A stretch of DNA of 30,246 bases from Bacillota bacterium (GTDB lineage Bacteria > Bacillota > Clostridia > Christensenellales > SZUA-584). The position numbers and the translations under genes are program-made. The notes under the pieces were generated by a model. The model worked only from the letters and a program-made list of their open reading frames with translations. It did no database searches and was not told where the DNA came from. The DNA is taken from NCBI GenBank assembly GCA_023460085.1, contig JAEWRI010000047.1:1-30246 (forward strand), written 5' to 3'. This document shows, piece after piece, positions 7,740-15,178 of this stretch (positions are counted from its first letter, which is position 1; every line of letters starts with the position of its first letter).

Positions 7740-8114
7740 ATGGCAAGAAAAGCACCCAAAACATGCCCCGTCTGCGGGGGCGCATACGAAATCACCCGGT
7801 GCACCTGCACCAAATGCGGCAGCGAGCTCGGCGGACACTTCACCGGCTGCGACTTCTGCGGGCTGACGGACGACGAAACGTACTTCGTGCTGACCTTCCT
7901 GAAGTGCCGCGGCAGCATCAAGGACGTAGAGAAGGAGCTGGGCATATCGTATCCCACCGTGCGCGGGCGTCTGGACGCCGTTATCAGCCGTTTAGGGCTG
8001 AAGGCCTCACTCTCAGCGGACGAGCGGCGGGAAGAACGGCTGAAGGTGTTCTCAAGGCTTGAGAGCGGAGAAATCACTGCCGATGAAGCGGCAGAATTGA
8101 TTAAGAATTTATAA
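7740..8114 (+). CDS. DUF2089-like zinc-ribbon/HTH protein
   Basis: This is a 124-residue probable DNA-binding regulator. The first 40 residues hold seven cysteines (CPVC, CTCTKC, CDFC), consistent with a zinc ribbon. Residues about 58-85 (GSIKDVEKELGISYPTVRGR) look like a helix-turn-helix. The tail has a short helical module, LESGEITADEAAELI, close to the start of the next protein. This order fits the DUF2089 family, whose function is not established. The ATG at 7740 has GGAGA six bases upstream, while the in-frame ATG at 7722 has none. It is the first gene of a four-gene operon and is probably its regulator by position, which is inference. Confidence 0.8.
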   Translation: MARKAPKTCPVCGGAYEITRCTCTKCGSELGGHFTGCDFCGLTDDETYFVLTFLKCRGSIKDVEKELGISYPTVRGRLDAVISRLGLKASLSADERREERLKVFSRLESGEITADEAAELIKNL

Positions 8115-8131
8115 TCATGGAGGACACAAAT

Positions 8132-8554
8132 ATGAACGAGGAAGTTTTGAAGGTACTGGAAATGGTGAAGAGCGGCCGCATCTCACCCGAGGAAGGCGAG
8201 AAACTGCTGTCCGCAATCGGCACGCACGGGGAAGCCGAGACCGTAAAAACGACGCCTGGCAAGCGCGCCACCATGCTGCGGGTACGCGTGGACGCACGGG
8301 ATCCGGAAAAGACGGATCAGGCCAAGGTCAACATCAACATCCCGCTCTCGCTGGCGAAGAAAATGTCGGGTCTCGTCAAAATGGTTCCCAAAGAAACCAA
8401 GAAGGAACTGGAGGAGGAGGGCATCGATCTTGACGCGATCAACTTAAAGGAGCTGATCGAAATGTTCGAGGACGGCGAACTCACCGAGGAGCTCGTTACC
8501 ATCGACGCAGGCGACGAGACGAAGGGCGCAAAGGTGAGGGTCTATGTCGACTAG
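8132..8554 (+). CDS. SHOCT-like domain protein
   Basis: This 140-residue soluble protein has an N-terminal helical pair (EEVLKVLEMVKSGRISPEEGEKLL) of the SHOCT-like type found at the start of YvlB proteins. The middle part is of beta character (ATMLRVRVDARD, AKVNINIPLSLA) and a helical acidic stretch leads to a short beta end. GGAGG (8119-8123) is eight bases ahead of the ATG at 8132, so the in-frame ATG at 8117, which overlaps that site, is rejected. It lies 17 bp after the DUF2089 gene and overlaps the next gene by 11 bp, which implies coupled translation. The function is unknown. Confidence 0.75.
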   Translation: MNEEVLKVLEMVKSGRISPEEGEKLLSAIGTHGEAETVKTTPGKRATMLRVRVDARDPEKTDQAKVNINIPLSLAKKMSGLVKMVPKETKKELEEEGIDLDAINLKELIEMFEDGELTEELVTIDAGDETKGAKVRVYVD

Positions 8555-8819
8555 GAAAAGCGCGCTTGTCGTGCTGTCCGCGCGCATCCGGGCGTTTCCG
8601 CTTTTTGTCGCATTTCCGCTGCGATGCCTGGACGAAGTGACGGAGGGGCTTACCGATTTGCTGTGTCCCTTCCGTCGCGCAAACAAGAAGTTCTGGACAG
8701 GACTCTGCGCCGTGGACGATACGCTGGCCATGCTGCGCAGCTCCGGCCCGATGGACATTATGGATGTGGACGTGCAAAGCAAGGATGAGCGCGTCCAATT
8801 CCGGCTGCTGATGAGGTGA
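8544..8819 (+). CDS. Hypothetical protein, 91 residues
   Basis: The ATG at 8544 lies inside the end of the SHOCT-like gene, with GGTGAGGG just upstream, so translation is probably coupled. The product has a basic N terminus, a moderately hydrophobic stretch (residues 16-30) that is too interrupted for a sure membrane segment, and a C terminus of beta character (DIMDVDVQSKDERVQFRLLM). I do not recognise a family. Its place between the SHOCT-like and holin-like genes, four bases before the latter, suggests it works with them. Confidence 0.65.
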   Translation: MSTRKSALVVLSARIRAFPLFVAFPLRCLDEVTEGLTDLLCPFRRANKKFWTGLCAVDDTLAMLRSSGPMDIMDVDVQSKDERVQFRLLMR

Positions 8820-8823
8820 CGGT

Positions 8824-9195
8824 GTGCTGAGCTTTTTATCGAGATACGGCGTCAAGGCCATGGTATATTACGCGGTGCTGCTCTTCTTTATGGCTGTGGG
8901 CTGGCTCCATCGCGCGCCCGCGGAGCTCATTGCCCCGGCACTCATACTCGCCGGCGTCAACACGGTAATCCGCCCGCTGCTCGTGCTGGCGGCGCTGCCC
9001 TTCAACATGCTGCTGTTCGGCATCGCCAGCGTTTTTGCCAACCTGCTTTCGCTCGTTATCGCCAGCGCCATTGCGGGCGGCGCGCTGACGCAAGGCTTCT
9101 GGATTATGCTGCTTATCGCATGCGTCATCATGTTCGCCGACGACGCCATCCGCGCTGTGCGAAAAGCAGCCCGCCTAAAACGGGCAGAGATTTAA
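8824..9195 (+). CDS. Phage-holin-4-like small membrane protein (YvlD type)
   Basis: This 123-residue, four-helix membrane protein resembles the phage_holin_4_2 family that includes Bacillus YvlD. Hydrophobic segments run at roughly residues 13-29, 36-55, 60-84 and 88-107, and the family's conserved NTVIRPLLVLAALPFN lies near residue 42. The C terminus is basic (AVRKAARLKRAE). The start is GTG at 8824, just after AGGTGA, which also contains the stop of the upstream gene. In Bacillus, homologues sit in envelope-stress operons with SHOCT-domain proteins; the same pairing here suggests a membrane-stress role, not phage lysis. It is the last gene of the operon and is followed by a terminator. Confidence 0.85.
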   Translation: MLSFLSRYGVKAMVYYAVLLFFMAVGWLHRAPAELIAPALILAGVNTVIRPLLVLAALPFNMLLFGIASVFANLLSLVIASAIAGGALTQGFWIMLLIACVIMFADDAIRAVRKAARLKRAEI

Positions 9196-9213
9196 CCAGC
9201 AAAATGCCGTTGG

Positions 9214-9238
9214 GCTCCGGCAACCTGCCGGAGCTTTT
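9214..9238 (+). terminator. Terminator of the DUF2089-SHOCT-holin operon
   Basis: GCTCCGGC (9214-9221), a five-base loop and GCCGGAGC (9227-9234) form a perfect 8-bp stem followed by TTTTCT. Confidence 0.85.
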
Positions 9239-9348
9239 CTCGTGACGCGGCCATCCGCGACGACCGCCGTTACGTGTGTGCCATCGCATGGCAGAGTCAC
9301 GAGACTGTCACGCTGCATTCTGCCGCTTCGTTCGCACAATGGCGGAAA

Positions 9349-9379
9349 CACAAAGGGCGGGATAATCCCGCCCTTTGTG
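9349..9379 (-). terminator. pckG terminator
   Basis: CACAAAGGGCGGGA, a three-base loop and TCCCGCCCTTTGTG form a 14-bp perfect stem 60 bp beyond the pckG stop. The T residues lie mostly within the stem's 3' arm rather than after it, as in the hairpin at 12477-12512. The 100 bp between this and the holin operon terminator hold nothing else that I can support. Confidence 0.7.
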
Positions 9380-9439
9380 CTGTGTATCTATTGAGTTGCT
9401 TTTTGGCAAAAGCACGATTTCAGCGGCATCTCTGCCGAA

Positions 9440-11230
9440 TTACATGGCGTTGACGCGCTCCTCAAGAGCTGTCAGCTGCTTTTTGAGTTCCTCGGGCATA
9501 CGGCCATACTTGGCATAATGCTCCTTGATGGATTCTACCTCGGCCTGCCACTCCTCTTTTTCCAATGTTAATAGCTTGTGCATATCGTCTGCGCTCACAT
9601 CAAGCCCCGCCACATCCAGCGCATCCTCGGTCGGCATGTAGCCAATCGCGGTCTTGCTGGCCTTGCCGCCTCCGTCGGTACGCTCGAATATCCACTTGAG
9701 CACGCGGCTGTTTTCGCCGAAGCCCGGCCAAAGCCACTTGCCGTCCTTGTCCTTGCGGAACCAGTTGACGTAGAAAATCTTCGGCAGCTTAGAATCCTCG
9801 GTGGCCTCGCCGATGTCGAGCCAGTGCTGCAGGTAATCACAAACATTGTAGCCCATGAACGGCAGCATCGCGAACGGATCGCGGCGCACCTGGCCGATTT
9901 TTGCCGAAATCGCCGCAGCCGTGATTTCGCTGCCCATGATGGAACCGAGGAACACGCCATGCTTCCAGTCAAAGCTTTCGTGCACCAGCGGAATCGTGCT
10001 GGGACGGCGTCCGCCGATCAGTATCGCGGAAATGGGCACGCCAGCCGGATCTTCCCACTCGGGCGCAATCGCCGGGCACTGCGAGGCGGGCGCGGTGAAG
10101 CGGGCATTCGGATGAGCCGCGGGCGCTTCGGCACCGGGCGCCCAGTCTTTGCCCTTCCAGTCGATGAGGTGGCCGGGCGCATCGTGGCCGATGCCTTCCC
10201 ACCATACGTCTCCGTCGTCCGTCAGGCCGACATTCGTATAAATCGTGTTCTTGGCGATGCTGTGCATGGCGTTGGGATTCGAATGCTCAGAGGTTCCGGG
10301 AGCGACGCCGAAGAAGCCGTATTCCGGGTTGATGGCGTAAAGTCTGCCGTCCTTGCCGAATTTCATCCACGCGATATCGTCGCCGATGGTCTCCACCTTC
10401 CATCCGGGGATGGTGGGGATGAGCATGGCGAGGTTGGTTTTGCCGCAGGCGCTCGGGAACGCGCCGGTCACGTATTTCACCTTGCCCTCGGGGCTTGTCA
10501 GCTTGAGGATGAGCATGTGCTCGGCCATCCAGCCCTCGTCACGCGCCTGCACAGACGCGATACGAAGCGCAAAGCACTTCTTGCCCAGCAGCGCGTTGCC
10601 GCCGTAACCGGAGCCGTAAGACCAAATTTCACGCGTTTCGGGGAAGTGACTGATGTACTTGCTCTCTATGGGGGCGCAAGGCCACGAAGAATCTTCCTGG
10701 CCCGGTTCCAGCGGTGCGCCGACCGAGTGCAGGCATGGCACAAATTCTCCGTCACCCAGCGTATCCAGCACCTTCTGGCCCATGCGGGTCATGATGCGCA
10801 TATTGGTCACAACGTACGGGCTGTCCGTAATCTCGATGCCGATCTTGGAAATCGGCGAACCGATGGGACCCATGGAGAACGGAATCACGTAAAGCGTCCT
10901 GCCCTTCATGCAGCCCTTGTAAAGGCCGGTCATTGTCTCTTTGAGTTCCTTGGGATCCACCCAGTTGTTCGTGGGGCCGGCAGCTTCCTTGGTCGCGGAC
11001 GAAATATACGTCCGGTCTTCCACGCGCGCCACGTCGGACGGATCGCTGCGGAACAGATAGCAGCCCGGAAGCTTGCTCTCGTTCAGCTTAGTGGCCATGC
11101 CGCCTTTCACCATCTCGTCCAGCAGCTTCTGATTCTCGGCTTCGCTGCCATCGCACCAATGGATCTTGTCCGGCGTGCAAAGCTTCGCCACTTCGTCTAC
11201 CCATGCCAGCAGTTTTTTGTTTGTCGTCAT
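9440..11230 (-). CDS. pckG: Phosphoenolpyruvate carboxykinase (GTP)
   Basis: This 596-residue enzyme interconverts oxaloacetate + GTP with phosphoenolpyruvate + GDP + CO2. In fermentative anaerobes it often runs toward oxaloacetate. Length and motifs are those of the GTP-dependent class (EC 4.1.1.32), not the 530-residue ATP class: the P-loop GAFPSACGKTNLAM (residues 256-269) with the reactive Cys262, SYGSGYGGN (204-212) and FGENSRVL near residue 510. Translation starts at an ATG preceded by GGAGAGC. A small hairpin (GAAGT-AAAAAG-ACTTC) stands just above the ribosome site and a longer inverted repeat (11292-11326) lies further upstream. It is a single gene with its own terminator. Confidence 0.97.
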   Translation of the reverse strand: MTTNKKLLAWVDEVAKLCTPDKIHWCDGSEAENQKLLDEMVKGGMATKLNESKLPGCYLFRSDPSDVARVEDRTYISSATKEAAGPTNNWVDPKELKETMTGLYKGCMKGRTLYVIPFSMGPIGSPISKIGIEITDSPYVVTNMRIMTRMGQKVLDTLGDGEFVPCLHSVGAPLEPGQEDSSWPCAPIESKYISHFPETREIWSYGSGYGGNALLGKKCFALRIASVQARDEGWMAEHMLILKLTSPEGKVKYVTGAFPSACGKTNLAMLIPTIPGWKVETIGDDIAWMKFGKDGRLYAINPEYGFFGVAPGTSEHSNPNAMHSIAKNTIYTNVGLTDDGDVWWEGIGHDAPGHLIDWKGKDWAPGAEAPAAHPNARFTAPASQCPAIAPEWEDPAGVPISAILIGGRRPSTIPLVHESFDWKHGVFLGSIMGSEITAAAISAKIGQVRRDPFAMLPFMGYNVCDYLQHWLDIGEATEDSKLPKIFYVNWFRKDKDGKWLWPGFGENSRVLKWIFERTDGGGKASKTAIGYMPTEDALDVAGLDVSADDMHKLLTLEKEEWQAEVESIKEHYAKYGRMPEELKKQLTALEERVNAM

Positions 11231-11291
11231 ATTGCTCTCCTTCTCGAAGTCTTTTTACTTCCGCGTGTCAGTAAACGCTTCAGATTCACGA

Positions 11292-11326
11292 TTGCGTTGT
11301 GACGGAATTCATTTCACAACTTGCAA
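11292..11326. promoter_or_regulatory. Inverted repeat upstream of pckG
   Basis: TTGCGTTGTG (11292-11301) is mirrored by CACAAC-TT-GCAA (11315-11326), with two extra bases in the right arm. It lies 60-95 bp upstream of the pckG ATG and could be a repressor or activator site. No clear promoter boxes could be placed around it. Confidence 0.35.
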
Positions 11327-11394
11327 CAATACCAAAACCAATCCCGCCCCATTTTAGATTATTCTCCATCGACGCCTTTTATCCTGCCTGTTTT

Positions 11395-12255
11395 TTAAAT
11401 AATGATTGTTATTTCACAAATTTTTTTGCTGATCTCGAGAAAATCACTGACGCCAAGATTTTCCGCTCTTGCATCCGCGTCCACTCCGGCCGCACCAAGC
11501 AACGCTTCCGCCTCTTCCGGAGAAAGATTCAACGCCTGACGCAGATTACTTCGCACCGTCTTACGGCGCATCGCAAAAAGCATGCGCACGGTGGCGAGGT
11601 AGCTCTGGGCGTCACCGGGCAGCTTATCCCGCAGCGCCAGAGTCATCACGGCGGAAGACACCTCCGGCTGCGGCAAAAAACACGAAGCCGTTACCGTGAA
11701 CAGCAGCCGCGGCTCCGCGAAGAACTGCACCGCCGCGCTCAGCGACCCATAATCGGGGCTTCCCGGCATTGCGCAGACGCGCTGCGCCACCTCCTTTTGC
11801 ACCATTACGGTGACGCGGGAGATAGGCAGTCCGCTCTCCAGCAGCTTCATGATGCAGGGCGAAGTGATATAGTAGGGTAAATTCGCCGCCACATATATTT
11901 CATTCTGCCCAAACAGCGGCAGCAAATCCGCCTTCAGGTCGGCTTTCAGGAAATCTCCGTGGAAAAGGGAAAAGCGCGGCTCGTCCGCATACATCTCGCG
12001 CAGCGCACGGCATAGGCCCGCGTCAATCTCATACGCAGCAACGGTGCACCCGCGCCGCAGCAGACGCTGTGTCAGCGCACCCAGCCCCGGGCCGATTTCC
12101 AGCACGTATGCGCCCTGCGGCGCGGCAGCCTCGGCAATCTTGTCGGAAACGTTGCCGTCTATCAGAAAATTCTGCCCGTATTTTTTCAGCGGCGCGATGC
12201 CATGCTCACTCATCAGCGCCTTCACCGTCTTGGGTGACGTCACATTCAAATCCAT
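11395..12255 (-). CDS. rsmA: 16S rRNA adenine dimethyltransferase RsmA (KsgA)
   Basis: This 286-residue enzyme uses S-adenosylmethionine to dimethylate two adjacent adenines in the 3' terminal loop of 16S rRNA, a late ribosome assembly step. Visible motifs are KYGQNFLID near residue 25, the SAM-binding EIGPGLGALT (about 53-62) and the target-adenine motif NLPYYITSP (about 124-132). A basic C-terminal domain follows. The ATG at 12255 fits the family's N terminus, while the longer frame from 12297 adds 14 residues with no ribosome site. Neither start has a good Shine-Dalgarno sequence; see the -10 element at 12262-12267. Confidence 0.93.
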   Translation of the reverse strand: MDLNVTSPKTVKALMSEHGIAPLKKYGQNFLIDGNVSDKIAEAAAPQGAYVLEIGPGLGALTQRLLRRGCTVAAYEIDAGLCRALREMYADEPRFSLFHGDFLKADLKADLLPLFGQNEIYVAANLPYYITSPCIMKLLESGLPISRVTVMVQKEVAQRVCAMPGSPDYGSLSAAVQFFAEPRLLFTVTASCFLPQPEVSSAVMTLALRDKLPGDAQSYLATVRMLFAMRRKTVRSNLRQALNLSPEEAEALLGAAGVDADARAENLGVSDFLEISKKICEITIII

Positions 12256-12261
12256 GGCGCT

Positions 12262-12267
12262 ATGATA
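12262..12267 (-). promoter_or_regulatory. Extended -10 element that may give leaderless rsmA mRNA
   Basis: On the minus strand TGTGGTATCAT is an extended -10 (TG-G-TATCAT) with only six bases between it and the rsmA ATG. Transcription would start at or next to the ATG. The -35 region is poor. This agrees with the absence of a ribosome site. Confidence 0.35.
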
Positions 12268-12384
12268 CCACAGCCCGCGCCTAAACAACAGCGGCATGGC
12301 ATAAATACCGGCTCGGGTTCTAATATTCGGAATTCGTGAATACAGCGTTACATTTAAAAAAAATTCATGTCTTTTTTGTTACAA

Positions 12385-12468
12385 ATGTTTGACAAGAACA
12401 AAAGAGTGTTGTATAATGACGTTGAGCTTAAGGAAAAGCTCCTGAAACAGCACCACCACCACCAATAA
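12385..12468 (+). CDS. Possible 27-residue ORF ending in four histidines
   Basis: An ATG at 12385 opens a frame of 27 codons with a plausible charged sequence (begins MFDKNKRVLYND, ends QHHHHQ). There is no ribosome site ahead of it. A perfect consensus promoter lies inside the frame (12389-12417), so the main transcript would begin after the ATG. The frame is therefore probably fortuitous unless a second promoter exists upstream. It is recorded because nothing else explains this stretch. Confidence 0.2.
   Translation: MFDKNKRVLYNDVELKEKLLKQHHHHQ
12389..12417 (+). promoter_or_regulatory. Perfect consensus sigma-A promoter without a following gene
   Basis: TTGACA (12389-12394), exactly 17 nt, and TATAAT (12412-12417): 12 of 12 consensus bases. 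It points rightward between two leftward genes. Transcription should start near 12424. Confidence 0.85.
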
Positions 12469-12512
12469 TATATTCAGCCAAAGGCCCTTGCGGAAACGCA
12501 AGGGCCTTTGGC
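12424..12512 (+). ncRNA. Candidate small RNA of about 90 nt
   Basis: The predicted transcript begins with the hairpin GAGCTT-AAGGAA-AAGCTC (12424-12441). It continues through a single-stranded CACC repeat (12451-12462) and ends in a 16-bp GAAA-loop hairpin. No start codon with a ribosome site lies inside it. The six-base loop AAGGAA has A at position 1 and G at position 4, the pattern recognised by ANTAR regulators, one of which is encoded at 21483-22073. ANTAR targets normally carry two such hairpins and I see one, so this link is speculative. It matches no standard small RNA that I can recognise (not SRP RNA, tmRNA or a tRNA). Confidence 0.5.
12477..12512 (+). terminator. 16-bp GAAA-tetraloop hairpin ending the small transcript
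   Basis: GCCAAAGGCCCTTGCG (12477-12492), GAAA and CGCAAGGGCCTTTGGC (12497-12512) form a flawless 16-bp stem. No T tract follows on either strand, only TATATCCC, so it may act as a terminator, a processing site or a stability element. Confidence 0.6.
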
Positions 12513-12541
12513 TATATCCCGATAAAACATTTCTTGTACAA

Positions 12542-12570
12542 ATTAAAACGGGGAAGGCATTGCCTCCCCC
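12542..12570 (-). terminator. ftsH terminator
   Basis: On the minus strand GGGG(G)AGGCA pairs with TGCCTTCCCC, with one bulge, and is followed by GTTTTAATTT. It lies 14 bp beyond the ftsH stop. Confidence 0.75.
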
Positions 12571-12583
12571 GCGTCACGCTCTG

Positions 12584-14554
12584 CTATATTCCGCCGTCCT
12601 TATCGTATTGCCCGCCGTGCCCCTTGTCGTGCGTCTTTTTACCTGCGTCCTCTGGCGCTTTGTCCACGCCTTCGGCCTTGGGCGCCTCGTCCTTCTCCAT
12701 CGGGGGCAGCTCGCCGCCGTTCCAGAGAATTTCGAACTCGTCGCCGTCGATGCGCTCGCGCTCGATGAGCACCGCCGCAATCTTATGCAGCAGATCTTCA
12801 TGCTCGCGCAGTATCTTCTCGGATTTAGCCAGCGCTTCGTCGAGTATACGTTTCACTTCCTCGTCCACGCGCGCAGCCAGCTCCTCGGAATACGAGCGCG
12901 TATGGCCTATCTCCTTACCCAGCAGCAGCTCTTGGTTGCTGCTCAGGTACACGGGCCCCACCACCTCGCTCATGCCATACTTGATGACCATATCGCGTGC
13001 GATATCGGACGCCCGCTGCAGATCGGAAACCGCGCCGGTGGAAACATCGCCCAGCACCAACCGCTCTGCCGCCCTGCCGCCCAGCATCATGGAGAGATCC
13101 GCCACAAGCTTGCTCTTGAACACATGCTGCCTGTCGTCCTCGGGCAGCGTCATGGTATAGCCCGCCGCCATACCGCGCGGAATGATGGACACCTCGTGCA
13201 CCGTGTCACACTCCGGCTGGGCCTTGGCGCAAATCGCATGACCCACCTCGTGGTACGCCGTGAAGCGTTTATCCTTCTCCGTGATCACGCGGGACTTTTT
13301 GGCCGGGCCCGCGATCACGCGCGTAATGGCTTCCTCCACCTCAATCATGCCTATCTTCTGCTTCTTGGCGCGCGCCGTAAGTATCGCTGCCTCGTTAAGC
13401 ACATTCTCCAGATCCGCGCCGATGAAGCCCGGCGTACGCTTTGCCAGCACCTTCAGGTTGACATCATCGCCCAGCGGCTTGCCCTTGGCGTGCACCCGAA
13501 GGATTTCCTCGCGGCCCTTCACGTCCGGATAATTCACAACGATCTGCCGGTCGAACCGGCCCGGACGCAGCAGCGCCGGGTCCAGAATGTCCTTGCGGTT
13601 GGTCGCGGCGAGAACGATGATCCCCTCGTTGGTCTGGAAGCCGTCCATCTCTACGAGCAGCTGATTCAGCGTCTGCTCGCGCTCGTCGTGGCCGCCGCCC
13701 ATGCCGCTGCCGCGGTGACGCCCGACCGCGTCGATTTCATCAATGAACAGTATGCAGGGAGAATTCTTTTTTGCGTTGTCGAACATATCCCTCACGCGGG
13801 ACGCGCCCACGCCTACGAACATTTCCACAAAATCGCTGCCGCTGATGGAGAAGAACGGCACGCCCGCTTCACCCGCAACCGCCTTGGCCAGCAGCGTTTT
13901 GCCGCCGCCCGGAGGGCCTACCAGCAGCACGCCCTTGGGGATGCGCGCCCCCAGCTCGATAAAGCGCTTCGGGTTGCGCAGGAACTCGACGATTTCGGCA
14001 AGCTCCTCCTTCTCCTCGTCCGCGCCCGCCACATCCGCAAACGTCTTCTTGTGTTTGTCGCCCACGCTCATACGCGCGCGGCTCTTGCCAAACGACAGCG
14101 CCTTATTGTTGCTGCCCTGCTGCTGGCGCATCATCACATAGAACAACACGCCTATCAGCACGACGGGAATAAGATACGGCCACAGAACCTCGAGAAGTGA
14201 CGGATCCGGCTGCGGCTGATAGGTGAATACAAAGCCATAGTCCGCCGGATTATCCGTCTGTGTAATCGTCTGGATATCCTTATTAAACTGCTCAATATCC
14301 GGCACGTAAGTATAATAATCGTACTGCTCCGGGAACGCGTCCGTTTTGACAGTACTGCCTTCCTTGAGCGCGTAAAGATCGTGGCTGACGATCGTCACCT
14401 GCGTAATTTGCTTTGCCTTAACGTACTCTAAAAACTGGGTGTAGTCGACGTCTCGCTCGTCTGTCTGCGGCGTCGCCATAAGCCATTGGACCAAAAACAG
14501 TACCAGTATGATACCGAGTATATAGATCAGCGGCCCGCGTGCTGATTTTTTCAA
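12584..14554 (-). CDS. ftsH: ATP-dependent zinc metalloprotease FtsH
   Basis: This 656-residue membrane-bound AAA+ protease degrades misassembled membrane proteins and short-lived regulators. Order: membrane segment 8-26, extracytoplasmic domain, second segment about 122-142, AAA+ ATPase, then the zinc protease with HEVGH (435-439), and a charged glycine/lysine-rich tail. The Walker A is GPPGGGKT (213-220), where nearly all relatives have GPPGTGKT; the Walker B FIDEID (270-275) and the RPGRFDR region are intact. The HExxH motif has V where A is usual. The start codon is TTG, eight bases after a perfect AGGAGG; no ATG fits. It ends the tilS-hpt-ftsH run but also has its own promoter. Confidence 0.96.
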   Translation of the reverse strand: MKKSARGPLIYILGIILVLFLVQWLMATPQTDERDVDYTQFLEYVKAKQITQVTIVSHDLYALKEGSTVKTDAFPEQYDYYTYVPDIEQFNKDIQTITQTDNPADYGFVFTYQPQPDPSLLEVLWPYLIPVVLIGVLFYVMMRQQQGSNNKALSFGKSRARMSVGDKHKKTFADVAGADEEKEELAEIVEFLRNPKRFIELGARIPKGVLLVGPPGGGKTLLAKAVAGEAGVPFFSISGSDFVEMFVGVGASRVRDMFDNAKKNSPCILFIDEIDAVGRHRGSGMGGGHDEREQTLNQLLVEMDGFQTNEGIIVLAATNRKDILDPALLRPGRFDRQIVVNYPDVKGREEILRVHAKGKPLGDDVNLKVLAKRTPGFIGADLENVLNEAAILTARAKKQKIGMIEVEEAITRVIAGPAKKSRVITEKDKRFTAYHEVGHAICAKAQPECDTVHEVSIIPRGMAAGYTMTLPEDDRQHVFKSKLVADLSMMLGGRAAERLVLGDVSTGAVSDLQRASDIARDMVIKYGMSEVVGPVYLSSNQELLLGKEIGHTRSYSEELAARVDEEVKRILDEALAKSEKILREHEDLLHKIAAVLIERERIDGDEFEILWNGGELPPMEKDEAPKAEGVDKAPEDAGKKTHDKGHGGQYDKDGGI

Positions 14555-14585
14555 TATGCCATCCTCCTAGCTATGCTTGATTGAC

Positions 14586-14615
14586 ATTCTATCACAAGTA
14601 TAACATCCATTTCAA
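14586..14615 (-). promoter_or_regulatory. ftsH promoter
   Basis: On the minus strand TTGAAA (14610-14615), an 18-nt spacer and TAGAAT (14586-14591), with TGA directly before the -10 box (extended -10 type). It lies in the 87-bp gap between hpt and ftsH. Confidence 0.6.
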
Positions 14616-14641
14616 TGAATCAACCATGAACGAACTCGTAA

Positions 14642-15178
14642 TTACCTGTAAATCTCGGGCTTTAATTCCCCAATGTACTTCAGATTCCGATACTTTTCCG
14701 CGTAGTCCAGTCCATATCCCACAATGAAAATATCATCCACCTGAAATCCCACGTAGTCCGCGTGGAAGTCCACCGTGCGGCGCGAGGGCTTGTCGAACAG
14801 ACAGCAGGTTTTCAGCATCGCGGGGTTGCGCGAGCGCAGCGTTTTCGTGAGATACTGCAGCGTCAGTCCGGAATCCACAATGTCCTCGATAATCAGCACG
14901 TTTTTGCCCGAAATGTCTTCCTCCAGGTCGTACTGAATGCGCACCGCGCCCGAAGACGACGTTGATGCGCCGTAGCTGGACAGCGCCATAAAGTTCATGT
15001 GCAGCGGCAGGTTGACCTCGCGCACCAAATCGGCGTAAAACATCACCGCGCCGCGCAGCACGCCCACCGTTAATACCACCTTATCCGCGTAATCCTTCTC
15101 AATCTGGGCCGCCAGTTCCTTTACCCGTTGTTTTATCTGCTCCTCACTGAACAGTATCCGCTTGATGTCCCCGTGCAT
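14642..15178 (-). CDS. hpt: Hypoxanthine phosphoribosyltransferase
   Basis: This 178-residue purine-salvage enzyme joins hypoxanthine (and usually guanine) to PRPP to give IMP or GMP. The PRPP-binding signature VLIIEDIVDSGLTL lies at about residues 93-106 and the flexible-loop LSSYGAST near 66. Length is normal. The ATG at 15178, with GGGAG nine bases ahead, lies inside the 3' end of tilS, so the two genes overlap by 35 bp and are probably translationally coupled. The tilS-hpt-ftsH order is conserved widely in Firmicutes. Confidence 0.95.
   Translation of the reverse strand: MHGDIKRILFSEEQIKQRVKELAAQIEKDYADKVVLTVGVLRGAVMFYADLVREVNLPLHMNFMALSSYGASTSSSGAVRIQYDLEEDISGKNVLIIEDIVDSGLTLQYLTKTLRSRNPAMLKTCCLFDKPSRRTVDFHADYVGFQVDDIFIVGYGLDYAEKYRNLKYIGELKPEIYR

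Noticed and set aside
8824..9195. Prophage remnant because of the holin-like gene
   Set aside because: No endolysin, integrase or structural phage gene is near. The operon partners match the chromosomal yvl-type context.
12450..12468. His-rich codons as a histidine-operon leader peptide or a cloning tag
   Set aside because: No his gene follows, the hairpin downstream has no alternative antiterminator, and there is no ribosome site. A tag from a vector is unlikely in the middle of otherwise native intergenic DNA.
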